Of a stretch of 64,000 nucleotides of DNA, positions 45,010 to 53,408 are shown in pieces (the first letter of the stretch is position 1; each line of letters opens with the position of its first letter). A program made the translations under genes and the position numbers. The notes beneath the pieces are model-generated. The model worked only from the letters and a program-made list of their open reading frames with translations. It had not been told where the DNA came from and searched no databases. Source of the DNA: UBA1926 sp036732005 (lineage in GTDB: Bacteria; Planctomycetota; Phycisphaerae; Phycisphaerales; UBA1924); contig DAINDF010000004.1 in assembly GCA_036732005.1 (NCBI GenBank), positions 62,001 through 126,000 on the forward strand. Direction: 5' to 3'.

Positions 45010-45032
45010 GGCCCGTTGTTCTCGGGCCTTTT
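45010..45032 (+). terminator. weak terminator-like hairpin between ftsH and lptE-like gene
   Basis: A 6-base-pair stem (ggcccg / cgggcc) with a 7-base loop followed by tttt on the plus strand. No rightward gene ends here, so it may instead separate the leftward lipoprotein gene from ftsH. Support is weak. Confidence 0.3.
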
Positions 45033-45087
45033 CATCCCGCCATACGACGGTTTCGGATCACCAGATCGGGCGGATGCCGGGGGAGAA

Positions 45088-45624
45088 TCAGAACTCGGCG
45101 CGAAGTTCGGCCACGATGGCCCGCGCCAGCTCCTCTACCGCCTCCCGCTGCCCGATCTCGATCCGTTCGCCGGCCTCGCCCCCGATGCCCCGCGCGGGGA
45201 TGAACGACGAGGCGGCGGCGAACCGCTCGCGCTCGACGCGGACCTCCCCGCTCCGGTTGTCCCGCCAGGCGAAGTTGACGCGGAGCGTCAGGGTCTGTTC
45301 CTGCACGAACCCCGTGCCCCGCGTCCGGGTCAACAGGCCCAGCTCGGCCATGTCGATCACGCCGGTCAGGACCGTGTCCGCCCGGTCGCGGCCCGTGATG
45401 CGCCAGGGCGTCGACGCCTGGATCTCCTTGACGATCGCCTCGGTCAGCATCTGCTCGAGCCCGGGCGTGAAGGTCGTGTTGTCGAAGATCGGGACCGCCA
45501 CCGTGCGCACGCCCTGGTCGTAGGTCGACCCGAGCACATAGCCCTTGTGCGGGTCGCTCGCGCACCCCGCCAGCGGCAGCCCGGCCGCGAACGACCCCAC
45601 CGCGAGGAACAGCGCGAGCCTCAT
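45088..45624 (-). CDS. LptE-like outer-membrane lipoprotein
   Basis: 178-residue predicted lipoprotein. MRLALFLAVGSFAAGLPLAG is followed by the lipobox Cys near residue 21. The mature part begins GYVLGSTYDQGVRTVAVPIF and continues PGLEQMLTEAIVKEIQAST and ADTVLTGVI, the pattern of the LptE family that helps insert lipopolysaccharide in the outer membrane. The ATG at 45624 overlaps the stop of the upstream TPR gene by 4 bases. No other lpt gene is nearby. Confidence 0.8.
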   Translation of the reverse strand: MRLALFLAVGSFAAGLPLAGCASDPHKGYVLGSTYDQGVRTVAVPIFDNTTFTPGLEQMLTEAIVKEIQASTPWRITGRDRADTVLTGVIDMAELGLLTRTRGTGFVQEQTLTLRVNFAWRDNRSGEVRVERERFAAASSFIPARGIGGEAGERIEIGQREAVEELARAIVAELRAEF

Positions 45625-46637
45625 GGGCTCTCCCCGGTCGGGGCCTCGGGCGCCGCGTCCGGCGGGGCCTGGTCCTCCTCGAGCCATCCGCGGGCCTCCA
45701 TGATGCGGATCGCCTCCTGCGCGGCGTTGGTTGACGGGTGCCGGCGGAGGAGGCGGCGGAGGGTGAACTTCGCCGCGGGGTCGTCCCCCCGGACGCGGTA
45801 CCACCGCGCCGACTCGAGCATCTGCTGCGCCCTCGACTCATCGATCCGCGTGCCGAGACCCTCCGCGACGCCCGAGCGCAGCGCGTCCGCGGGGTACTGG
45901 CGCACGAACCTGTCCAGCAGCAGCTCGGCCTCGATCAGGCCCGAGGCGTCGTACGCCGGGCCCTTGAACCCCGCGACATTGGCGTAGATCTGCCCGAGCA
46001 TCGCCGCCTTGGCGTTGGCGCTGTCGGGGTAGTTCTTCAGGAAGATGTCGTACATCTCGGCCGCGAGGTCGAGCCGGCGCGTGTCGTAGTAATGCTCGGC
46101 GAGCCGGAAGGCCGCGTCCTCACTCACCCGGCTCCCGGGCAAGCGCTCCTGCACGCGGATCATGAGTTCCTCGCCCAGTTTGCGGGCGGGCTCGATGCGG
46201 AACAGGCCCCAGAGCTTGCGCTTCATCCCGTCGAGGTATTTCTGGGCGATCTCCATCTCGCGGACGACCGCGGTCTGGAACTCCTCCGACCCCGGGTATT
46301 GCTTGATGACCGCCTCGTAGTCGTACAGCGCGTCGTACTCGTCGCGCTGCATGACCCGGGCGTCGCCCCGCAAGAGGTAGGCCCGAGGGAGCCACGGGCT
46401 CTCCGAACGCTTGTTCGCCTCGATCCACGGGTCGAGCAGGTTCCGCGCCCCGGCGGCGTCGCCCGCCGCGAGCGCCGCCGCGGCTTCGCTCATCACCCAT
46501 TCGTCCGTGCCGGGTGCGGGGGCGGCCACGGCGCGCCACTCGCCCTCTTCATCAAGGATGAACTCCTGCGCCGCCGCGGAGAGGCTCCACGCCGCCACGG
46601 ACACTCCAACCAAAAGCCGCATCCACGGTCGGGTCAT
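45621..46637 (-). CDS. BamD-like TPR protein
   Basis: 338-residue exported protein with a signal peptide (MTRPWMRLLVGVSVAAWSLS, then AAAQ). Helical repeats with TPR character follow (ALYDYEAVIKQYPGSEEFQT, AAFRLAEHYYDTRRLDLAAE, MYDIFLKNYPDSANAKAAML), the pattern of outer-membrane assembly TPR proteins related to BamD and YbgF. No lipobox Cys is seen, so it is soluble in the periplasm or anchored by partners. Coupled to the downstream lipoprotein by a 4-base overlap, suggesting a joint role in envelope assembly. Confidence 0.82.
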   Translation of the reverse strand: MTRPWMRLLVGVSVAAWSLSAAAQEFILDEEGEWRAVAAPAPGTDEWVMSEAAAALAAGDAAGARNLLDPWIEANKRSESPWLPRAYLLRGDARVMQRDEYDALYDYEAVIKQYPGSEEFQTAVVREMEIAQKYLDGMKRKLWGLFRIEPARKLGEELMIRVQERLPGSRVSEDAAFRLAEHYYDTRRLDLAAEMYDIFLKNYPDSANAKAAMLGQIYANVAGFKGPAYDASGLIEAELLLDRFVRQYPADALRSGVAEGLGTRIDESRAQQMLESARWYRVRGDDPAAKFTLRRLLRRHPSTNAAQEAIRIMEARGWLEEDQAPPDAAPEAPTGESP

Positions 46638-46677
46638 GCCGCAAGGATACCGGCTCGGTGCGGCCGCCGCGCGGCGA

Positions 46678-47925
46678 TCAGCCCGCGTCCGGGTCGAGGC
46701 ACCCGCTCAGGAACGACTCGATGAACAGCCCGATGTCGCCCAGGTCGAAGACGCCGTCCCCGTTCAGGTCGGCCGCCGGGCTCTGGTCGACAAACCCCGA
46801 GATGAACGCGTTGATGTCCGCGAGGTCGAGGACGCCGAACGGCTCGGCGAGGTCGGCCGGGCAGCCGGCGGTGTCGATCCGCGACCGCGAGCCTCCGCCG
46901 CCCCCCATCTCCGCGGAGACTTCCCAGGGCTGCGTCGGGTCGAGCCCGAGGTCGTAATCAAGGGTGATGGGGGGCATCGCGACGCTGAACGGGATCGCGG
47001 TGCCGAGCGGCGGGGCCGAGCCCGCGAAGATCCCGCTCGCCGAGGCGGTCTGCACCACGCCGCCGAGGACTTCGAGCCGGAATTCGCCGGCCTGCGCGGG
47101 GTCGATCACCGGCGAGCCCACGGCGATCTCGAGACGGAATTCCGGGATGTCCACCGTCATCGCGGGCCCGTTGATGTCCACATGCCCCGTGCCGCCGTGG
47201 CTCATGTCGACCTCCACCAGGGTGTGGGTCTGCGAATCCCCGGTGGCGGTGTTCGTCGCGGTCAGGATCACGGGGTCCTTGATCTCGATCTCCCCGGCGC
47301 CGCCGCCGACCGAGTCCACGACCGCGCCGATCTGCCACTGGATGGTCCCGTTCGCGAGCGTGACCCCGCTGTCCACGCGGATCGCCGCGGTGCTGAACGC
47401 GTACGCCAGCGCCGCGCCCCGGCCCTGGACCGCCGCGTCCGCGTAGCCGAACGAGCTGATCGACCCCGTCAGGTCGATGGGCGATTGGTTGACCCAGGGG
47501 TCGACCCGCACGGCGTTGCAGGCCATCGCCTGCGAGGCCTGGAGGCCCAGGAACAGGCACGCGGGCGTGCCCGGCGCGCCCGACGGGGCGATCTGCCCCA
47601 CGCCGTAGATCACCGGCACGGGGCCGCCCCCCAGCCCGCTGTTGAACGGCACGCCCCCCACGCCGAAGGTCTCGACGCCGTACGGGTCGAACTGCGGGTC
47701 CTGGGCCGCGGGCGTGTGGTCCTCGTCCTGCTGCCCGTTGGTGGCGAGCCAGACATGCCGGAAGTCGTAGACGAACACCCGGGCCGTGTCCGCGGCGGGC
47801 GCGAACAGGTTGAAGGTGTGCGTGATGTTGTAGGTCGAGACCTGCCCGGTTTGGGCCGAGGCGGGGGCGCCCGCGCACAGGGCGAGCAAGAGCGGGACGG
47901 ATCGGGCGATGGCGGTGGCGTGCAT
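46678..47925 (-). CDS. exported protein with cysteine-bracketed dockerin-like C-terminal tag
   Basis: 415-residue exported protein. The signal peptide is MHATAIARSVPLLLALCAGA. The body is beta-rich with two cysteines (TPACLFLGL, AMACNAV) and no enzymatic motif. The C-terminus is a dockerin-like tag: AGCPADLAEPFGVLDLADIN, a second half with AADLNGDGVFDLGDIGLFIE, ending FLSGCLDPDAG. The tag is shared with three other proteins in this window. Its calcium-binding-like Asp pattern suggests two EF-hand-type loops. The target structure is unknown. Confidence 0.8.
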   Translation of the reverse strand: MHATAIARSVPLLLALCAGAPASAQTGQVSTYNITHTFNLFAPAADTARVFVYDFRHVWLATNGQQDEDHTPAAQDPQFDPYGVETFGVGGVPFNSGLGGGPVPVIYGVGQIAPSGAPGTPACLFLGLQASQAMACNAVRVDPWVNQSPIDLTGSISSFGYADAAVQGRGAALAYAFSTAAIRVDSGVTLANGTIQWQIGAVVDSVGGGAGEIEIKDPVILTATNTATGDSQTHTLVEVDMSHGGTGHVDINGPAMTVDIPEFRLEIAVGSPVIDPAQAGEFRLEVLGGVVQTASASGIFAGSAPPLGTAIPFSVAMPPITLDYDLGLDPTQPWEVSAEMGGGGGSRSRIDTAGCPADLAEPFGVLDLADINAFISGFVDQSPAADLNGDGVFDLGDIGLFIESFLSGCLDPDAG

Positions 47926-48053
47926 GCGTGGCTCCTTGGGTGTGCTCCAAGGAGATCAAGCGGACACCCCCCGGCCCCGCTCACACCACCCCGCGCCGAA
48001 TAGGGAACGCGGCCTATACCCCGTCGGAGCGCCCCGTCGTCCGGCGCGGCGGC

Positions 48054-49265
48054 TCAACTCCCCGGGCCCCATTGCCCCTTGTCGCGCGTCGATCGGTCGC
48101 GGGTCCACGAGCCGGCCCGGCGGATCGCCCCTTTCCCATGCTTCTCGATGATCGCGTCCGTCAGGGCATCCACGCGTGATCGCTTCTCTTCCGCCTCCGC
48201 CTCGAACAGGCCCATCTGCCGGCCCCCGGGGTCGCTCAGCCCGCTGACGCCGACCCCGATCAGCCGCACGGGCCGGAACCGCTCGCCCGCCCAGCGGTCG
48301 AAGAGCGTGCGGGCGCACACCCAGATGGGCTCGGTCGACTCGACCGGCGCCCCGAGCGATTCGCTCCGCGTGACCGTCTCGAAGTCCCCGAAGCGGATCT
48401 TCACGGTCACCGTCCTCGCCGCCCGCGCGTGCCGACGCAGGCGGCGGGCGACATCCTCGCACTGCCCCAGGATCACGCGCCGGACCTCGTCGGCGTCCTC
48501 CAGGTCGACGCCGAAGGTCTGCTCGTGGCTGATCGACTTCGCCTCGCGGTCGGTGTGAACCGGGCGGTCGTCCTCGCCCCGCGCCAGCCGGGCGAGGTGA
48601 CGCCCGAAATCCCCCAGCCTCGCGCCGAGCGTCTCCTCGGGGACGGCGCGGACATCCCCGATCGTTCGCAGGCCCATGCGGGCCAACGAGCGCTCCGCGG
48701 CGGGGCCGACGCCCCACAGCCTCGACACCGGCAGCGGGTCGAGCCGCTCGTGCACGCGGCCCGGCTCGATGACCGTCAGCCCGTCGGGCTTCTCCAGATC
48801 GGAGGCAAGCTTCGCCAGGAACTTGTTGGGCGCCACCCCCACCGAGCAGGTCAGCCCCGTCTCGGCCTGCACCGCGGCGCGGATCGACCGCGCGATCCCC
48901 GCCGCCGGGCCGAAGAGCCCGAGCGATCCGGTGACATCGACGAACGCCTCGTCCACGGAGATCGGCTGCACCAGCGGGCTGAAGCGCTCGAGGATCTCGA
49001 AGACCCGGTCCGACACCTCCCGGTACCGCGCCCCCCTCGGCTTGACCACCGCCGCCCCGGGGCACAGCCGCAAGGCCACCGCCGTGGGCTGGGCGCTGCG
49101 GCACCCGAACGCCCGCGCCTCGTAGCTCGCCGCGGCGACGACGCCCCGCTTGCCGGTCCCCCCCACGAGCACCGGCTTCCCTCGGAGTTCGGGCCGGTCC
49201 CGCTGCTCCACCGACGCGAAGAACGCGTCCATATCGACATGCAGGATGGCCCGGGCCTGGCTCAC
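48054..49265 (-). CDS. dinB: DNA polymerase IV (Y family)
   Basis: Translesion polymerase of 403 residues. The first metal ligand lies in ILHVDMDAFFASVEQRDRPE, the catalytic acidic pair in ISVDEAFVDVTGSLGLFG, and the helix-hairpin-helix thumb in LWGVGPAAERSLARMGLRTI. The little finger and a C-terminal tail of ~50 residues follow, longer than in E. coli; a clamp-binding motif may be QMGLF in GGRQMGLFEAEAEE. The gene is divergent from the Cys-rich secreted protein. An inverted cggaa-tg-ttccg element lies 47 bases upstream, but I could not call a LexA box. Confidence 0.95.
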   Translation of the reverse strand: MSQARAILHVDMDAFFASVEQRDRPELRGKPVLVGGTGKRGVVAAASYEARAFGCRSAQPTAVALRLCPGAAVVKPRGARYREVSDRVFEILERFSPLVQPISVDEAFVDVTGSLGLFGPAAGIARSIRAAVQAETGLTCSVGVAPNKFLAKLASDLEKPDGLTVIEPGRVHERLDPLPVSRLWGVGPAAERSLARMGLRTIGDVRAVPEETLGARLGDFGRHLARLARGEDDRPVHTDREAKSISHEQTFGVDLEDADEVRRVILGQCEDVARRLRRHARAARTVTVKIRFGDFETVTRSESLGAPVESTEPIWVCARTLFDRWAGERFRPVRLIGVGVSGLSDPGGRQMGLFEAEAEEKRSRVDALTDAIIEKHGKGAIRRAGSWTRDRSTRDKGQWGPGS

Positions 49266-49311
49266 ACGACGCCTCCGGCGTCATGATAGGGGAAAATTTG
49301 GGGTCCGAACC

Positions 49312-49323
49312 CGGAATGTTCCG
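49312..49323. promoter_or_regulatory. possible operator upstream of dinB
   Basis: cggaatgttccg is a short inverted repeat (cggaa-tg-ttccg) in the divergent gap between dinB and the Cys-rich protein gene. It does not match the known E. coli or Gram-positive LexA consensus. A role in damage control of dinB is a guess. Confidence 0.25.
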
Positions 49324-49487
49324 CGCCCGTACCCTGTTCACCCCAACGGAGAGGGGTTCCCCGGCCCGGCTGCGGGCCCCGATCCAATCGGACCACCCGG
49401 CGGGCCCGTCCCGCCCCCACGCCAACAAGCGGGCGATGCCCGCGTCAGACACGAACCGCGGCCCACGCCGCACGCAAGGAGATGCCC

Positions 49488-50378
49488 ATGCTTCGCACCT
49501 GGATGACTTCCGCTGTTGCCCTGGTCTCGATGTCCTGTCTCGCCGTCGCCGGCCCCTGCGGCGAGCCCGCCGCCAACGCCACGCAGGTCAAGGCCGAGGT
49601 CGCCGGCTGCGCGACCGCCTGCCCGATGACCGGGACGGCCAGCGCGAGCCAGACCGCCGCGGTGCAGAGCGTCGCGCTGACCGAGGGCGGGCAGGCCTGC
49701 GCCACCGCGTGCACCGCCGAGCAGAAGGCCGCCTGCGCCACCGCGTGCAGCGGCGAGGCGAAGGCCGATTGCGCCACCCCCTGCGAGAAGGGCGAGGCCG
49801 CGGCCGTGTCGCTGGTGAGCATGATGCCCAAGATGTCCTACAAGGTCGGCGACGCGTCGATGTGCTGCTCGAAGATGGCGGCCGAGGCGGCGGAGAAGAA
49901 CCACGCCGAGGTTCACTATGTGGTCGCCGAGGTTGAGTACGCCAACCAGTCCGAGGCGATGACGGCCCACCAGAAGCAGCTCCAGTCCTACCTGATGGAC
50001 CTCACCCGCGTGCAGTTCGCGGTCGACGGCGCGTGCGTCGCTTGCCCCGACGCCGCCAAGGAGATGGCCGCCTGCGGCGAGAAGAAGATGCAGTACAAGG
50101 TCGGCCCGGCCGTCTTCGACAGCGCCGAGGACGCCATCCGCGCCTCCGTGATGGCGTGGAACGCCGCCCAGACGGTCGGCATGGAGTACGCGGTCGGCGA
50201 CGAGACCACCGCCTGCATCAAGAGCGCCGGCGCGATGGCCGAGAAGGCCCACTGCTCGATCGAGTATGTCGTCAACGGGCAGCGCACCAAGTGCGACAAG
50301 CAGGCCGGCTACCTCCAGACCATGGCCCGTGTCGAGTCGGCCCTCAAGGCGATCGAGCAGGTCAAGACCAACGCCTGA
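49488..50378 (+). CDS. secreted Cys-rich protein with internal duplication
   Basis: 296-residue exported protein not recognised as a named family. The signal peptide is MLRTWMTSAVALVSMSCLAV. Four Cys-Ala-Thr-Ala/Pro-Cys motifs follow (41-45, 71-75, 83-87, 95-99). A 30-residue unit at 117-146 (Tyr-Lys-Val-Gly-Asp...Cys-x-Lys...Ala-Glu-Lys-x-His) recurs at 233-262 with 14 of 30 identical residues and no gap, and a partial copy begins near 201. Cys-x-x-Cys is also present at 183-186. Metal binding or redox activity outside the cytoplasm is a guess. aaggag lies 6 bases before the second ATG, which decides the start. Confidence 0.78.
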   Translation: MLRTWMTSAVALVSMSCLAVAGPCGEPAANATQVKAEVAGCATACPMTGTASASQTAAVQSVALTEGGQACATACTAEQKAACATACSGEAKADCATPCEKGEAAAVSLVSMMPKMSYKVGDASMCCSKMAAEAAEKNHAEVHYVVAEVEYANQSEAMTAHQKQLQSYLMDLTRVQFAVDGACVACPDAAKEMAACGEKKMQYKVGPAVFDSAEDAIRASVMAWNAAQTVGMEYAVGDETTACIKSAGAMAEKAHCSIEYVVNGQRTKCDKQAGYLQTMARVESALKAIEQVKTNA

Positions 50379-50416
50379 CCGCACACGCCTGAACTCAGAG
50401 AATCGATGCTCTGCTC

Positions 50417-50444
50417 AAGGGGGCGGCACGGCGCCGCCCCTTTT
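50417..50444 (+). terminator. intrinsic terminator after Cys-rich protein gene
   Basis: An 8-base-pair perfect stem (ggggcggc / gccgcccc), extended by an A-A-G/T-T-T arm, followed by ttttctctg. It lies 39 bases after the stop, between convergent genes. Confidence 0.8.
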
Positions 50445-50468
50445 CTCTGCGCCCGGCGCGACCGCCCC

Positions 50469-51620
50469 CTACGCCGCCCCGGTGCGCGACCGCGCCGCCG
50501 GCACGCCGATCTCGCCCCCGCGCGAACAGCCCACACGCCACGCGGAGACCCACGGCGTCAGCACCCGACGCCCCGAGTCCGCCAGCCGCGCCGCCGCATC
50601 GAGCATCGGCCCGGGAGACATCGTCCCGATCGCCAGCACCTCGGCCTCGTCGGTGTTCTCGACCACGCCCACGCCGCGTTCCTCGAGCGCCCGGCGCACG
50701 GCCCAGTCGTTCTTGCCCGGCTCGACGATCGCCGCGGTGCGGAAGGGGCACTTCGCCAGGAACGCCCCGACCGCCTCGCGTGCCGCCGAGAGCCCGGTGA
50801 ACCGGTCCCACAGCACGGGGCTCATCGCCTCGCGGGGTTGGTCCTGAAGCGTCCGCTGCAGCGTCACCAGCCCGCGGGTGTAGCCGGCCATCGCCCCTTC
50901 CTTCTCCGCGATCCGTCGGTAGCGTTCGATCGTCTCGGCGAGCATGGCGCCGCGCACGCTCGACGGCGCGTACCGGGCCATGACCCACCCGTTGTTGCGC
51001 ACAAGCCGCTCGCAGATCAGGTCCATGTCCCGCCCGGCGTCGACCTTGCGATGATCGACCCGCCACGCGGGCTCGAACTCCACCCGCCAGCCCGCGAGCA
51101 GCAGCTTCGCCGCGAGGTCGTACTCCTCGGCGTAGTAGTTGAAGGTCGCGTCGTAGCCCCCCGCGTGCAGGTACGCTTCCCGCCGGTACGCCACGCCGCA
51201 CCCGATCGGCACCTCGGGCAGCCCCCCCGCCTCGCGCCGGCCCTGCCGCGGCAGGTGGATATCCGCGGTCACCGCGCCGACATCCGGGGCCCGGCTCTCG
51301 AGAAGCTCGACGAGCGTCCGCGTCCCCTCCCGCTCCACCGGGGCGGAGTCGTCGTCGAGCATCACGAGCCACCGACGCGAGGAGTCGACCTCGAGCGCCC
51401 CCGCGGTCCGCCCCGCCGCGCCCTCGTTCGATCCACGCCGCAGCAGGCGCACGCGCACGCCGTTGGCGAGCCGCTCGGACGGGCGGGGGCGTTCGCGCGA
51501 CGCGTTGTCGACGACGACGGCCTCCGCGTCCGCCTCGCCCAGCCGCATCGCGCCGATCGCGTGCAGCGTCCGGGCGAGTTCCTCGTGACGGTCCCGCGTG
51601 GGGATGATGAACGCCAGCAT
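50469..51620 (-). CDS. family-2 glycosyltransferase
   Basis: 383-residue GT-A glycosyltransferase. The start LAFIIPTRDRHEELARTLHA and AEAVVVDNASRE form the nucleotide-binding half, and WLVMLDDDSAPVERE carries the Asp-x-Asp metal motif. PIGCGVAYRREAYLHAGGYD with YYAEEYDLAAKLLLAGWRVE follows, the acceptor-side signature. The last ~90 residues are an extra domain with no recognised motif. It lies 34 bases downstream of the heptose kinase/nucleotidyltransferase gene on the same strand, so both probably serve lipopolysaccharide or glycan synthesis. Confidence 0.92.
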   Translation of the reverse strand: MLAFIIPTRDRHEELARTLHAIGAMRLGEADAEAVVVDNASRERPRPSERLANGVRVRLLRRGSNEGAAGRTAGALEVDSSRRWLVMLDDDSAPVEREGTRTLVELLESRAPDVGAVTADIHLPRQGRREAGGLPEVPIGCGVAYRREAYLHAGGYDATFNYYAEEYDLAAKLLLAGWRVEFEPAWRVDHRKVDAGRDMDLICERLVRNNGWVMARYAPSSVRGAMLAETIERYRRIAEKEGAMAGYTRGLVTLQRTLQDQPREAMSPVLWDRFTGLSAAREAVGAFLAKCPFRTAAIVEPGKNDWAVRRALEERGVGVVENTDEAEVLAIGTMSPGPMLDAAARLADSGRRVLTPWVSAWRVGCSRGGEIGVPAARSRTGAA

Positions 51621-51654
51621 GCCGTCTCCTGCGTTGGTGCGCTCCGGGCCCGCG

Positions 51655-53292
51655 TCAGGACGCCTCGCGCATCGCCTCCGACGCCCGACCCGTCGCCTCC
51701 AGGACGCCCAGGCCGGCGGTCGTGAGCCTCACATGCGCCGCCGCGACACGCGTGAACTCGCGCCGCAGCACCGCCGACCCGACCGGCATGTTCCCGAGCG
51801 TTCGCGCCTCCACCGACGCGGCGATCGCCCCCAGGTACGCCGCCGCCAGCAGCGAGCCGCCCGAGGCCAGCGTCAACGCCGCCGCCGACAGCAGCGCGTC
51901 CCCGCACCCGAGCGCGTCCACCGCGTGCGGCGTCAACGCGGGCACATGCTCCCCGTGCAGACGCGATCGCCACCCCTCCTCGGCGCCGGCGATCCGGTCG
52001 AACGCGATCAGCCCCTCGGCCCCCATCGTCACGATCGCCGAACGCGTGCCCGTCTTCTCCAGCAGCCCCCACGCGACCGCCGGCAGCGAGTCGCCGTAGT
52101 TCCGGCTCGCGTCCCGCAGTTCGCTCTCGCTTGGGCAGACCACATCCATCCCGGTCATCTGCTCGAGCCCCGCGCGGCGCCCGCTGACATCGCCCGCGAG
52201 CACCCCCGCGCACGGCCGCAGCACCTCGCACAGCCGCGCGATCATCGCGGGCGTCAGCAGCCCGAGCCCGAAATCGGCGATGATCGCCGCGTCGCACCCG
52301 CCCGCCTCCTCGGCCGCGGCGCCCGCGATCGACGCGAGCCGTTCGCGTTCGCGCGCGTCGAGCGAGGCGGGCTCGACAAGATCCAGCTTCATCACCTTCG
52401 TCGCCCCGACGAGGAACCGCTGCTTCTCGGCGAGCGGCGCCCGCTGCGCGATCGCGCGGACCTCGACGCCCTCCGACGCCAGCCGCGACCGCACGCCGCG
52501 GGCCGCCTCGTCGTCCGGCATCGCGGTGACCAGCACGGGCTCGGCCCCGAGCGCCGCGGCGTGCCGGGCGAGGATCGCCGCGCCCCCGTCGTAGAACCGG
52601 CGCTCGACCGGGCGCAGCGTCATCATCGGGCTCTCGCCCGCGACATCGGGGCGGTCGCAGAACACATAGGTGTCCCGGATCACCTCGCCCACGATCACGA
52701 CCCGGCGCCCGCGCATCGATCCCAGCAGCGACTCGAGCCGATCGGGCTGCAGGTCCGCCTCCCCCAGCAGCCGGCTCAGGCGGTGGTGGAACGGGTCGAT
52801 CGAGTGCTCCATCGCCTCGATCAGCGCCGACGAACTGAACACCACATCGCCCGAACTGAACACCACGCGGCCGCCGTGCCGCTCGACCGTCTCCCGCTCC
52901 GCCCGGAACCGGGGGTCGTTGTTGTGCTCGTACTCCCGCCCCTTGATGTACACATCGGGCCGGACCGCCTCAAGCAATTCCTGCGCCGTCGCCCGCGGCT
53001 CGACATACACCCAGTCCACGCAATCCAGCTCGGCCAGGTTCTCAGCGCGCAGCTCCTGCGGGATCAGCGGCCGACCGGTCCCCTTCTTGACCTCCTCGTC
53101 GCCCGTGACACTCACCAGCAGGATGTCCCCCTGGCTCCGCGCGAACTTCAGGTGCCGGATATGCCCCGGGTGCACGATGTCGAAGCACCCGTGGCAGTGC
53201 ACCACGCGCAGGCCCTCCGAGCGGGCCTGCTCCCGCCTGCGGCGGAGTTCGTCGAATCCCACGATCTTCCCGGGTCGGCCGTGCGCAGTCAT
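51655..53292 (-). CDS. HldE-like fusion with nucleotidyltransferase first, PfkB kinase second
   Basis: 545-residue two-domain protein. The N-terminal cytidylyltransferase-type domain has His41-Pro-Gly-His44 in CFDIVHPGHIRHLKF and continues to ~residue 160 (VYIKGREYEHNND). The C-terminal PfkB-type kinase has the active-site motif Gly462-Cys-Gly-Asp465 in VDALGCGDALLSAAAL with the catalytic Asp intact. In E. coli HldE, which makes ADP-heptose precursors, the kinase comes first; here the order is reversed. The substrate is presumed to be a heptose phosphate because of this domain pair and the neighbouring glycosyltransferase. The ATG at 53292 follows a start with many upstream in-frame codons lacking protein character. 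Confidence 0.88.
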   Translation of the reverse strand: MTAHGRPGKIVGFDELRRRREQARSEGLRVVHCHGCFDIVHPGHIRHLKFARSQGDILLVSVTGDEEVKKGTGRPLIPQELRAENLAELDCVDWVYVEPRATAQELLEAVRPDVYIKGREYEHNNDPRFRAERETVERHGGRVVFSSGDVVFSSSALIEAMEHSIDPFHHRLSRLLGEADLQPDRLESLLGSMRGRRVVIVGEVIRDTYVFCDRPDVAGESPMMTLRPVERRFYDGGAAILARHAAALGAEPVLVTAMPDDEAARGVRSRLASEGVEVRAIAQRAPLAEKQRFLVGATKVMKLDLVEPASLDARERERLASIAGAAAEEAGGCDAAIIADFGLGLLTPAMIARLCEVLRPCAGVLAGDVSGRRAGLEQMTGMDVVCPSESELRDASRNYGDSLPAVAWGLLEKTGTRSAIVTMGAEGLIAFDRIAGAEEGWRSRLHGEHVPALTPHAVDALGCGDALLSAAALTLASGGSLLAAAYLGAIAASVEARTLGNMPVGSAVLRREFTRVAAAHVRLTTAGLGVLEATGRASEAMREAS

Positions 53293-53347
53293 CGCCAAGA
53301 TGATCGGCCGGATCCGGCTGGGCCCGTGAATCGCTCCGGGTCCGGGT

Positions 53348-53390
53348 CGGGCGCCGAAACGCCCGGGCCGTCCTTCCGGACGGGCCCGGG
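53348..53390 (-). terminator. double hairpin after leftward secreted-protein gene
   Basis: A strong stem pairing cccgggccgtcc (53362-53373) with ggacgggcccggg (53378-53390), with one bulged base, followed leftward by a second small stem cgggcg/cgcccg (53348-53365). It separates the tagged secreted-protein gene at 53409 from the HldE-like gene. The T tail is only gttt. Confidence 0.5.
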
Positions 53391-53408
53391 GCGAAGGGGT
53401 CCGGGTGG

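Noticed and set aside
49286..49330. LexA box upstream of dinB
   Set aside because: A cggaa-tg-ttccg palindrome is present but matches neither the Gram-negative nor the Gram-positive LexA consensus.
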